Shown here: one piece after another, positions 50,692 through 58,533 of the stretch
How positions within the stretch are numbered: the stretch's first letter is position 1
Layout: each line of letters starts with the position of its first letter
Assembly: GCA_050288705.1 (NCBI GenBank)
Contig: JBNKEI010000111.1
Coordinates: forward strand, 1 to 64,000
Origin: JBNKEI01 sp050288705
GTDB lineage: Bacteria; Myxococcota; Myxococcia; Myxococcales; UBA5297
Direction of reading: 5' to 3'
Length of the DNA: 64,000 bases
Program-made: the position numbers and the translations under genes
Notes under the pieces: model-generated
Told to the model about the DNA's origin: nothing
Seen by the model: the letters and a program-made list of their open reading frames with translations, nothing else
Databases searched by the model: none

Positions 50692-51752
50692 AATCAGTTC
50701 TTCTGGATAAGATAGCTTCCGTGGCGCTGAATTGCCGTTTGTCCCGTGAAGTTCGAGTAAACGAAGAATTCTCTGCGGTAGAGGGTAGCGTACTTGCAGT
50801 GCGGGTGCTAACTTCCAAAAGCACTTACAACCAGCTGGAACTTCCGTCCGGGCGGCTCTCTAGATTAAAAGCTGGCGACGTAATAGCCGTTGCGTTGGGA
50901 CATCGCAAAGCTCTGTTGGGTTATTCGGGTTATGTTCCCGATACCGTTCAATTGGGGGACAAGCTCCATTTGCTGAACTTGGGGGGAGTGCTAGGCGTAT
51001 GTGATGGAATAAATCCGGATTTAGGGGACCCCTTTGTTTGCGAAGTTTTGGGTCAGATTCTTCATTTCCCCTATCTTGCCAAGCGCATAGGAATTCCTGC
51101 GCATATTTCCCAGGGATCGCTTCCGTTCTCCAATGCTCTAGAGCTGTTTGGCGTACCGGTTATTGCTTTAGTAGGAACTTCCATGAGCTCAGGCAAAACC
51201 TCTGCGGCATGTGCCCTGATTCAGGATCTAACACATCGGGGATTGAACGTGGTGGCCTGCAAAACCACCGGGGTTTCCTTGCGCAGTGATATTTTGGCCA
51301 TGGAAGACGCTGGCGCCAAGCGATGTCAATTATTTACTGATTTTGGGGTAGTTACCACCACTTCCCAGGTTGCTTCGTCTTGTGCTCGAAGCATGCTTAC
51401 TCAGTTAGCGGCAGATCGTCCGGATGTAATTGTGGTGGAGCTTGGCGATGGTTTACTCGGTCTTTATGGCGTAGACGCGATTTTGAATGACCAGGCATTG
51501 CGCTCGACTTTTTCAACGGTTGTGCTAGCGGCAAACGATCCGGTAGGAGCTTGGGGAGGGGTTCAACTTCTTCGAGAGCGCCATGGATTGTCGCCCCAGG
51601 TAATTACTGGTCCTGCCACCGACAACATTGCGGGTTGCTTGTTGATTGAAAAGCAAACCGGAATGCCTTGCCGTAACGCGCGTACAGATGCGGCGGGTCT
51701 CGCTGAAACTGTTTTAGCTAAGCTTCGCTTTGCTGCGCGTTCCTCTTCATAA
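50688..51752 (+). CDS. P-loop NTPase of unknown function in the arginine operon (DUF1611-like)
   Basis: A 354-residue protein. Residues 1-155 form a beta-rich N-terminal domain with no clear match. Residues 163-171 are a Walker A (GTSMSSGKT) inside FGVPVIALVGTSMSSGKTSA, followed by KTTGVSLRSDILAMEDAGAK, DVIVVELGDGLLGLYGV (Walker B-like) and VVLAANDPVGAWGGV. The C-terminal arrangement resembles DUF1611/dethiobiotin synthetase-like NTPases. Its GTG start overlaps the argG stop by 4 bp, so it is translationally tied to arginine synthesis. It might supply an acyl group, activate an intermediate or replace a missing step (no argA, argJ or argE is in the window); this is not shown. Confidence 0.75.
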   Translation: MKSVLLDKIASVALNCRLSREVRVNEEFSAVEGSVLAVRVLTSKSTYNQLELPSGRLSRLKAGDVIAVALGHRKALLGYSGYVPDTVQLGDKLHLLNLGGVLGVCDGINPDLGDPFVCEVLGQILHFPYLAKRIGIPAHISQGSLPFSNALELFGVPVIALVGTSMSSGKTSAACALIQDLTHRGLNVVACKTTGVSLRSDILAMEDAGAKRCQLFTDFGVVTTTSQVASSCARSMLTQLAADRPDVIVVELGDGLLGLYGVDAILNDQALRSTFSTVVLAANDPVGAWGGVQLLRERHGLSPQVITGPATDNIAGCLLIEKQTGMPCRNARTDAAGLAETVLAKLRFAARSSS

Positions 51753-51848
51753 AAGCCAAGCATCACTGGCTAGACACGTATTTATAACACGTATCTATAA
51801 GATGACCACCAGCAATTCGCTAGGATTTACCAGATAAAGGCGGAAAAA

Positions 51849-52955
51849 ATGAGCGCAGAAACAGAAGTGAAAGAAAACCGAATTGCAGTCGCGGTGTTGG
51901 GAGGAACAGGTTATGTTTCTGGCGAGCTACTGCGAATTCTGTCACTTCATCCTGGCTTTTTTGTGGAATCAGTAGCTTCTACTAGTCAATCAGGCGAGCG
52001 TATCGTTTGCGCTTTTCCTCATCTAGCAGGAACTGCGCTGGAGAATTTGTGTTTCGAATCGCTGGATAGGTTGCTGGAGCGCATGCAAAAAGGCAAGTCA
52101 CTAGGGGTTTTTGCGGCTACTCCTCATGCGGCTACTGCTGAGTTGGTGGACAAGCTGCTTAATCGAGCACAACAGGTGGGAGCAAATCTTCATATTGTCG
52201 ATTTGTCAGCGGATTTTCGTTTTTCTTCCCCGGGGCAGTATAAGGCTATTTATGGCCGAGAGCATCCTGCTCCCCAATGGCTTGGCCAGTTTACTTGTTT
52301 TCCTCCTGATCTTTTGCTGACCATATTTTCACCGCATGCTACCCAGCCCGGCTGCTTTACAACTGCGGTTACTCTGGGGGCCTATCCCTTCTTTTCTTTG
52401 GGGTTAGTAGAGCCCCAAGTGTTTGCCTCGGCAATTACCGGTAGCTCTGGTTCTGGGCGAAAACTAGGACCGGGAACGCATCACCCAGAAAGACGCAGTA
52501 CGTTAGCTGCCTACTCAGCCTTGGGTCACCGCCACGAACCAGAAATGCGCATGTTTTTGGCGCAAGCATCACAGGCATCAAAAGAGGACAAGCTAGACGA
52601 ACCGCAAGTCGATTTTGTTCCTCATTCTGGCCCTTTTGTTCGCGGTATTCATGCTACCTTGCGCATGACTCTTCGAAAAAACATGGATGTTGCAGAACTG
52701 CGTTCCTTGGTAAGTAGTTTTTATTCGCGTACTCCTTTTGTTCGGGTATCCGAAGAAATGCCCCGACTTACCGAAGTAGTGGGGACCAATCGCTGTGGCT
52801 TAGGAATTGCGGTTAGGAACAAATCACTGGTGGTAACTAGCGTAATCGATAATTTGGTAAAGGGCGCTGCCGGAGGCGGCGTCCAGTGGATGAATCGGCT
52901 TTTTCTTCTACCCGAGGAAACAGGATTGCTGCTTCCAGGACTGGGGTGGTTCTAA
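51849..52955 (+). CDS. argC: N-acyl-gamma-glutamyl-phosphate reductase
   Basis: Reduces N-acyl-glutamyl phosphate to the semialdehyde with NADPH. 368 residues. NADP loop in VLGGTGYVSGELLRIL, AATPHAATAELVDKL, DLSADFRFSSPGQYKAIYGREH, catalytic Cys in QPGCFTTAVTLG, SGSGRKLGPGTHH and VDFVPHSGPFVRGIHATLRM with the catalytic His, then VVGTNRCGLGI and NLVKGAAGG. Whether the acyl is acetyl or succinyl is open. AAGGCGG lies upstream of the ATG. It is separated by a 96-bp gap from the P-loop gene and joined by TAATG to argD. Confidence 0.92.
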   Translation: MSAETEVKENRIAVAVLGGTGYVSGELLRILSLHPGFFVESVASTSQSGERIVCAFPHLAGTALENLCFESLDRLLERMQKGKSLGVFAATPHAATAELVDKLLNRAQQVGANLHIVDLSADFRFSSPGQYKAIYGREHPAPQWLGQFTCFPPDLLLTIFSPHATQPGCFTTAVTLGAYPFFSLGLVEPQVFASAITGSSGSGRKLGPGTHHPERRSTLAAYSALGHRHEPEMRMFLAQASQASKEDKLDEPQVDFVPHSGPFVRGIHATLRMTLRKNMDVAELRSLVSSFYSRTPFVRVSEEMPRLTEVVGTNRCGLGIAVRNKSLVVTSVIDNLVKGAAGGGVQWMNRLFLLPEETGLLLPGLGWF

Positions 52956-54127
52956 TGTCTGCGTCTCTTAATTCGACAAACCCTATACAAGATTCCACAA
53001 AAAAGAGCGCGCTTCTCGACGTCTTTTCCCGATTTGGAATCGACTCGGTTCGTGGTGACGGCATGTGGATTCTAGACTCTAAAGGTCATCGTTATCTTGA
53101 TTTTTATGGCGGACATGCGGTCGCTTTACTGGGTAATGTTCATCCGCGATTGGTTTCGACTTTAGAAAACCAAGCCAAGACACTATTCTTTCAATCAAAT
53201 CTCTTCGATTTAGAAATTCGAGAACAAGCTGCCCAAAGACTAATTCGCTTCGGCCCTCGGGGATTAGATAGAGTCTTCTTTGTCAATAGCGGTGCTGAGG
53301 CCAATGAAAATGCCTTGCGAATTGCATTTTTGGCTACTAAGCGAGAACGAGTGGTTGCGGTAGAGGGGGGGTTTCACGGTCGCACTGCAGGATCGGCGGC
53401 TATTACTGCAAAACATGAAAATTGGTATGCATTCCCGCATAAACCGTACGCAGTCACTTTTGTACCTTTTAACGATACCGATGGGTTAGTAGATGCTATG
53501 GGTGACGATGTAGCGGCAGTTATTGTGGAGCCGGTACAGGGAGTTGCCGGCGCGCGAGTACTTTCTGCTGAGTTTATGCATACTGCGCGGAATGTTACTC
53601 AAAAGCACGGTTCGCTACTAATTTTGGACGAAGTTCAGTCGGGAATGGGAAGAACTGGATACCCTTTTGCCGCTCAAGCCATGGGGGTAACTCCCGATGT
53701 GCTTACCGTGGCCAAAGGTATTGCGGGTGGATTTCCTGCCGGCGCAGTTTTGGTTTCCGAGGAATATGCTTGCAAAGTAAAAAAGGGCGAGCTGGGTACT
53801 ACTTTTGGTGGTGGGCCATTAGCTTGCGCTCTTATCGAAACGGTTATTGATGTAATAGAATCGGAAAATTTGCTCCCTAGAGTAAGACGGTTGTCCGCCA
53901 GATTGCAAAAAGAATGCTGTGTAGGACCGGTCCAATCCGTACAGGGAATGGGTTATTTGCTAGGTTTTAATTTACTTAGGCCGGCAGCAGAAGTTCTTAG
54001 TGAACTGCGCCAAGCAGGGGTTTTGGCAGGAGGAAGCGGCAACCCCCGTATAGCTCGATTGATTCCTCCTTTGATTGTCGAAGATTCTCATGTAGATATT
54101 TTGGTCTCCGCTCTGCGTTCCTTGTGA
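52955..54127 (+). CDS. argD: N-acylornithine aminotransferase
   Basis: PLP-dependent class III aminotransferase making N-acylornithine from the semialdehyde and glutamate. 390 residues from ATG 52955 (TAATG overlap with argC). Seen: FYGGHAVALLGNVHP, FFVNSGAEANENALR, GGFHGRTAGSAAITAK, LLILDEVQSGMGRTG, and the PLP Lys in TVAKGIAGGFPAGAV, then TTFGGGPLAC. The open frame extends upstream to 52886 inside argC but is not needed. Its stop overlaps an in-frame GTG of argF' by 4 bp. Confidence 0.92.
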   Translation: MSASLNSTNPIQDSTKKSALLDVFSRFGIDSVRGDGMWILDSKGHRYLDFYGGHAVALLGNVHPRLVSTLENQAKTLFFQSNLFDLEIREQAAQRLIRFGPRGLDRVFFVNSGAEANENALRIAFLATKRERVVAVEGGFHGRTAGSAAITAKHENWYAFPHKPYAVTFVPFNDTDGLVDAMGDDVAAVIVEPVQGVAGARVLSAEFMHTARNVTQKHGSLLILDEVQSGMGRTGYPFAAQAMGVTPDVLTVAKGIAGGFPAGAVLVSEEYACKVKKGELGTTFGGGPLACALIETVIDVIESENLLPRVRRLSARLQKECCVGPVQSVQGMGYLLGFNLLRPAAEVLSELRQAGVLAGGSGNPRIARLIPPLIVEDSHVDILVSALRSL

Positions 54128-54162
54128 ACTGGTATTCGATTGCACAGAAAAGAGTTGATGAA

Positions 54163-55173
54163 ATGAAAAGGTTCATAAGACTTTCCGATATTACCGATGA
54201 GCAGTTGGAGTCGATTCTTCGATTAGCTGGCGATGTGCAGCGACAGCCAGTTCGCGAAGACCTTCGAGGTAAAACCATTGGTTTGGTTTTTATGAATCCC
54301 TCTTTACGTACGTTGGCCTCAATGGAAACCGGGGTAACGCAATTAGGGGGACATACCTTTCTTATCCAGCCTAACGCTGGGTCTTGGAAATTGGAAACCC
54401 GTACCGGCGCAGTAATGGATGGTGATTCGGTGGAGCATGTGCGGGAAGCTATTCCAGTACTAGCCCAATATGCCGATGCTTTGGCAGTGCGTTGCTTTGC
54501 AGAAGGCAAAAACCTCGAAGAAGACTTGGCTGATCAAACCATTCAGATAATGAGCAGCCTGTGTCCCAAGCCTTTTATCAGCTTGGAATCGGCGGTGGCG
54601 CATCCTTGTCAAGCGCTAGCCGATTATAAGACGCTCGAAGATTTGGAAATTCCCCGGCGTGGTGGAAAATTCGTTCTTTCCTGGGCTTGGCATCCCAAAC
54701 CTTTGGCTTACGCTGTACCTGCTTCGGCACTAAACATGGCAGTACGGCGAGGGATGGAGGTCACCATTCTTCGACCGGAAGGATACAGTCTGCCTCAGCC
54801 GATAATGGCCGATGCCTTGAGCTTGGCAGCAAGAACAGGAGCAACTATTCGAGAGACTTCCCGACGCAAAGAAGCTTTGGAAGACGCTCAAGTACTGTAT
54901 GTCAAATCTTGGGCTCGTCCGGATTTGTATGGTCAAACCGAGCGGGAACTTTCTGCGCGAGCAGGTCTTAGAGAACAGTGGTGTGTTGGCGAAAGCTGGT
55001 TTGAGAATGCACGTCCAGACGCCATCCTCATGCACTGTTTGCCGGTGCGTCGAAATGTAAAAATAGCTGACGAAGTACTTGATGGGCCGCGCAGTGTAGT
55101 CGTTCGTCAAGCCGGAAATCGGTTGCATGTTCAAAAAGCTTTGCTGCTTACTATGTTATGTGAAGATCTCTAG
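54163..55173 (+). CDS. argF': N-acyl-L-ornithine carbamoyltransferase (AOTCase/SOTCase type)
   Basis: Transfers carbamoyl phosphate to N-acylornithine, not free ornithine. 336 residues. It matches the AOTCase family (339 in Xanthomonas): MNPSLRTLASMETG, IQPNAGSWKLE, VMDGDSVEHVREA, HPCQALADYKTL, LSWAWHPKPLAYAVPASAL and MHCLPVRRNVK followed by NRLHVQKAL. Residue 90 (Val in GDSVEH) aligns with Glu92 of Xanthomonas AOTCase and Pro90 of Bacteroides SOTCase, the residue reported to decide acetyl versus succinyl; Val favours succinylornithine. The carbamoyl-P motif reads SLRTL rather than SxRTR. I chose ATG 54163, the family start; GTG 54124 overlaps argD. Confidence 0.88.
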   Translation: MKRFIRLSDITDEQLESILRLAGDVQRQPVREDLRGKTIGLVFMNPSLRTLASMETGVTQLGGHTFLIQPNAGSWKLETRTGAVMDGDSVEHVREAIPVLAQYADALAVRCFAEGKNLEEDLADQTIQIMSSLCPKPFISLESAVAHPCQALADYKTLEDLEIPRRGGKFVLSWAWHPKPLAYAVPASALNMAVRRGMEVTILRPEGYSLPQPIMADALSLAARTGATIRETSRRKEALEDAQVLYVKSWARPDLYGQTERELSARAGLREQWCVGESWFENARPDAILMHCLPVRRNVKIADEVLDGPRSVVVRQAGNRLHVQKALLLTMLCEDL

Positions 55174-55229
55174 CCTCGTTAGATAAATCCCAAGATAAAG
55201 CCCTGTTCTGGCTCAGAGGATAGTAATTA

Positions 55230-56165
55230 ATGTCTTTTCTCGATCGCACTGCCGCTATGGATGCCCTTATCAATGCTGTACCTCACTTGCGTCTGTATCG
55301 TGAGCGAACTTTTGTGCTGAAAGTGGGAGGAGCGATTTGTGCGGATAGTAAATCTTTGCGAGACGTGGCAGTACAAATCGGAGTTCTGCGGGAATTTGGA
55401 ATACGCATTGTATTAGTGCATGGAGGTGGACCGCAGACTACGAGGCTGGCTGATAAATTAGGTATTCCTACAAATTTTGTTGAAGGCAGGCGGATTACCT
55501 GCGAACGCACTCTTGATGTCGCAGTGATGACCATGGGGGGGGCGGTAAATACCTCAATTTTATCGGCATTTCTTGCGGAAAACGTTCCGGCAGTGGGGTT
55601 AACCGGGTTAGACGCAGGGCTAATCCGGGCAGTGCGCAGGCCGGTACAGACCAAAGAAGTAAATGGTGAATCGGTAACCATTGATTACGGTTTGGTAGGT
55701 GATGTCGTCGGAGTGAATTCCAAAATATTGGAAACGTTGCTGGCGGCGCAGTTTATACCAGTAATTTCCTCTCTTTCCGCCGATGAAACCGGGCAAGTAT
55801 TAAACATCAATGCGGACACCATTGCCGCAACTTTGGCTAAACATCTTCGTGCCGCAAAATTGATTTTTTTGACCGATACTCCGGGGTTGCTGGAAAATAA
55901 AAATGACCCCAGCTCGTTAATTTCCTACACCGACGTGCAAGGTATTTCAGAGTTTCGCAGTCGTGGAGTAATCGATTCGGGGATGCTTCCCAAGGTTAAT
56001 TCCTCGGTGGATGCTCTAGAAAATGGTGTCGAACGGGTGCATATGGTGGGGTATCGTCCGCGGGGCAATCTACTTACGGAAATTTTTACTAACGAAGGGG
56101 CTGGAACTCTCATCGTTAAAAATGCACGGGAATCGGCGGTGGCAGAAGTAGAAAAAGTTAAATAG
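55230..56165 (+). CDS. argB: N-acylglutamate kinase
   Basis: Phosphorylates N-acylglutamate, the committed and usually arginine-inhibited step. 311 residues. VLKVGGAICADSKSL (first Lys), VLVHGGGPQTTRLADKL, VEGRRITCERTLDVAVMTMGG, NINADTIAATLAKHL (the Asn/Asp ATP site), FLTDTPGLLE and SGMLPKVNSSVDALENGVERVH. An N-terminal helix of about 25 residues (RTAAMDALINAVPHLRLY) is of the kind found in arginine-sensitive hexameric enzymes. No GNAT/NAGS domain is fused at the C-terminus, unlike in Xanthomonas. ATG 55230, GAGG upstream. Confidence 0.92.
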   Translation: MSFLDRTAAMDALINAVPHLRLYRERTFVLKVGGAICADSKSLRDVAVQIGVLREFGIRIVLVHGGGPQTTRLADKLGIPTNFVEGRRITCERTLDVAVMTMGGAVNTSILSAFLAENVPAVGLTGLDAGLIRAVRRPVQTKEVNGESVTIDYGLVGDVVGVNSKILETLLAAQFIPVISSLSADETGQVLNINADTIAATLAKHLRAAKLIFLTDTPGLLENKNDPSSLISYTDVQGISEFRSRGVIDSGMLPKVNSSVDALENGVERVHMVGYRPRGNLLTEIFTNEGAGTLIVKNARESAVAEVEKVK

Positions 56166-56166
56166 C

Positions 56167-56250
56167 AGTTGCCCCTCACCCTAACCCTCTCCCAGAGGGA
56201 GAGGGGAACTCAGACCATTTCTTGGGAGAGAGTTAGGGTGAGGGGCAACT
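56167..56250. repeat. REP-like inverted pair between argB and argH
   Basis: AGTTGCCCCTCACCCTAACC at the left pairs with GTTAGGGTGAGGGGCAACT at the right, giving an almost perfect 27-bp outer stem, with an internal CTCTCCCAGAGGGAGAG palindrome. It is the most symmetrical copy in the window. It sits within the arginine operon 1 bp past the argB stop and 35 bp before argH, so the RNA hairpin could attenuate or stabilise the message. Confidence 0.9.
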
Positions 56251-56285
56251 AGATTGTCCTGTTTGCTTGGGGAAATAGGTGGATT

Positions 56286-57473
56286 ATGGCGCGACTATGG
56301 GATCAAGGAGAACCTCTGGACGAACTAATACTTCGTTACACTGCCGGCGAAGATCATGTTTTGGATGATAGGTTGGTGGAATATGACCTTCGAGCCTCAT
56401 CAGCCCACGCTCAGATGCTTCAAAGTGCTGGCTATTTGCATGCAGAGGACGAGGCGCTACTGCAAAAAGCGATCAAGGAACTAGCGCGAAGTTACAAGCA
56501 GGAGGAGTGGAAAATTACTCTTCAGGACGAAGACTGTCACACGGCAATAGAAAACCGACTGGTGGCCATGGTGGGGGAGCCAGGGAGAGCAATTCATTTA
56601 GGGCGATCCCGCAACGATCAGGTGCTAGCCGCAATGCGGTTGTATCTGATGGATGCACTGGAAGAGTTGGCAAAATGTGCGGAAGCGGTAGCAAGTTCTT
56701 TGGATAAATTGGCTGACCGTGAAGGCGATTTTCCTATGCCAGGGTATACACACTTGCAAAGAGCCATGCCTACTACACTAAAAGACTGGGCAAAGGCTTA
56801 TGCTAGTGAGTTTTTTGATGATGCTCAAGGATTGCGTTCGGCGAAACGGCGGGCGAACAAAAACCCTTTGGGTTCAGCGGCCGGTTATGGTGTTCCTCTT
56901 TTAAAAATTGATCGTGGTCTTACTGCTCAGCTTCTGGGGTTTTCTCAAGTGCATGAGCCAGTTACCGCAGTACAACTATCTCGCGGTAAAGCGGAAGCGG
57001 GTGCTTTGTTGGAAGCCGCTTTGTTATCTCAAGACTTGGGGCGTTTGGCCGCAGATCTTTGCCTGTATGCTACTGCTGAATTTGCTTTTGTACGCCTGCC
57101 TAATGAATTTACTACCGGTTCTTCCATTATGCCGCAAAAGAGAAACCCCGATGTTTTTGAGCTGGCTCGCGGACGAACTGGAGAAGCACTGGCTGCTCTA
57201 AACGAAGTGATGGCCATTACATCCAAGATGCCCTCCGGATACCATCGCGATTTGCAGCTCATTAAAAAGCCCCTTTTTCGAGGGCTAGATTCGGTGCGTG
57301 ATACTGCTGCGGTACTTAACCACTCCATTTCTCGCCTATCTTTCGATAAAGAACGAATGCTGGCGGCGATTGATCCTTCAATGATGGCTACGGAGCGAGC
57401 TTATCGTATGGTCCAGGAAGATGGTATTTCTTTTCGTGAAGCCTATCGTCGAGTAAAAGAAAGTATTAAGTAA
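56286..57473 (+). CDS. argH: Argininosuccinate lyase, short form
   Basis: Splits argininosuccinate into arginine and fumarate. 395 residues, about 60 fewer than the roughly 455-460 of E. coli. Seen: LWDQGEPLDELILRYTAGED, VHTAIE-like DCHTAIENRLVAM, HLGRSRNDQVLAAMRLYL, PGYTHLQRAMPTT, NPLGSAAGYGVPL, and the superfamily signature GSSIMPQKRNPD. It ends soon after EDGISFREAYRRVKESIK, where the usual protein has a further C-terminal helical domain. Such shortened lyases occur in groups using acylcitrulline. The gene follows the REP-like hairpin at 56167-56250. Start ATG 56286 with GGTGG upstream. Confidence 0.92.
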   Translation: MARLWDQGEPLDELILRYTAGEDHVLDDRLVEYDLRASSAHAQMLQSAGYLHAEDEALLQKAIKELARSYKQEEWKITLQDEDCHTAIENRLVAMVGEPGRAIHLGRSRNDQVLAAMRLYLMDALEELAKCAEAVASSLDKLADREGDFPMPGYTHLQRAMPTTLKDWAKAYASEFFDDAQGLRSAKRRANKNPLGSAAGYGVPLLKIDRGLTAQLLGFSQVHEPVTAVQLSRGKAEAGALLEAALLSQDLGRLAADLCLYATAEFAFVRLPNEFTTGSSIMPQKRNPDVFELARGRTGEALAALNEVMAITSKMPSGYHRDLQLIKKPLFRGLDSVRDTAAVLNHSISRLSFDKERMLAAIDPSMMATERAYRMVQEDGISFREAYRRVKESIK

Positions 57474-57498
57474 TGAACCGCTGAAAACGGAGCTGGTA

Positions 57499-58377
57499 GT
57501 GATTAATAAACAGGAGGCTCTAGCGTATGAGTTTCCCGAGGAAGAGACCCAGTACGATGAACGAGACGTAGCTATTTATGCGTTAGGTATTGGTGCGGCG
57601 CAAGATCCATTAGACGAGCATGAGTTGAGCTACGTATGGGAAAAACATCCGCATTTTACTCCCTTTCCTTTGTATTCCACAGTGCCTGCTTTAGGCATTT
57701 TGATGCGCAGGACTGCTTCACGAAACCCCATTCCTGGGCTTCCATTTGACCTTGATCGCATTCTTCATGTTGCCCACAGTGCTCGCCTGTACCGCCCTTT
57801 GCCGAAAAGAGCCATTCTGAAACATCGAGTGCGTATCGAGTCCATAGATGATGAACGAAGAAACGCAACGGTGGTTTTTTGTGTGGAAAGTCGCGACCAA
57901 GAAGATGCTCGGTTGTTTTCCAATGAGATTTCCATTGTTATTCGGGGGGCGGGGAAGGGTAGAACGCGTGCAGTAAGCATAGCCTCGGTGCAACATCGAG
58001 AATCTCCCGATGCAGTGGTAGTAGAAAAAATTCCCAAGAACCAAGCATTGCTGTACCGCCTTTCTGGAGACAGCAATCCTTTGCATGTCGATCCGGAAGC
58101 AGCGCGGATTTTTGGTCTTTCCAGACCTGTTTTGCATGGTATATGTACGCTAGGGTACGCTTCAAGAATGGTGCTTAAACAAGCTGCCCAGGACAGACAG
58201 TTGCGCAGTGTTCGTGTGCAATTTTCACACGTTTTTTTTCCTGGTGAAACCTTAGAGACGCGCATCTGGAAAGAATCAGATCAGCGTCTCCACTTTTGCT
58301 CTCTAGTCTTAGAACGTCAAAAAAAAGTGCTTTCCTGTGGAGAAATTGAGCTAGAAGAAATCAATGCCAATCAATGA
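57499..58377 (+). CDS. MaoC/hydratase-2-like double hot-dog protein
   Basis: A 292-residue protein resembling the (R)-specific enoyl-CoA hydratase part of eukaryotic MFE-2. Residues 1-145 are a substrate-binding hot-dog (DVAIYALGIGAAQDPLD, FPLYSTVPALG). Residues 165-292 are the catalytic hot-dog with YRLSGDSNPLHVDPEAA, the hydratase-2 motif with catalytic Asp and His, and SRPVLHGICTLGYASRMVL. It would hydrate 2-enoyl-CoA to (R)-3-hydroxyacyl-CoA. GTG 57499 is preceded by GGAG. It follows argH after 25 bp but has no known role in arginine metabolism; the neighbours may simply share a transcript. Confidence 0.88.
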   Translation: MINKQEALAYEFPEEETQYDERDVAIYALGIGAAQDPLDEHELSYVWEKHPHFTPFPLYSTVPALGILMRRTASRNPIPGLPFDLDRILHVAHSARLYRPLPKRAILKHRVRIESIDDERRNATVVFCVESRDQEDARLFSNEISIVIRGAGKGRTRAVSIASVQHRESPDAVVVEKIPKNQALLYRLSGDSNPLHVDPEAARIFGLSRPVLHGICTLGYASRMVLKQAAQDRQLRSVRVQFSHVFFPGETLETRIWKESDQRLHFCSLVLERQKKVLSCGEIELEEINANQ

Positions 58378-58533
58378 GTAGACAAGGCGCTGGGGGCGCG
58401 ATAACATAAAAATTGGGGCTATTCCAAAGGAATTTTAATGACATTCCAGTCATTAAATAAAGGTAACGTACCATGGCCGTGTGGGTTCGTCGCGTTAAAA
58501 TTCTCATGACCTGCTCCATGCGTCTCCGATCTA

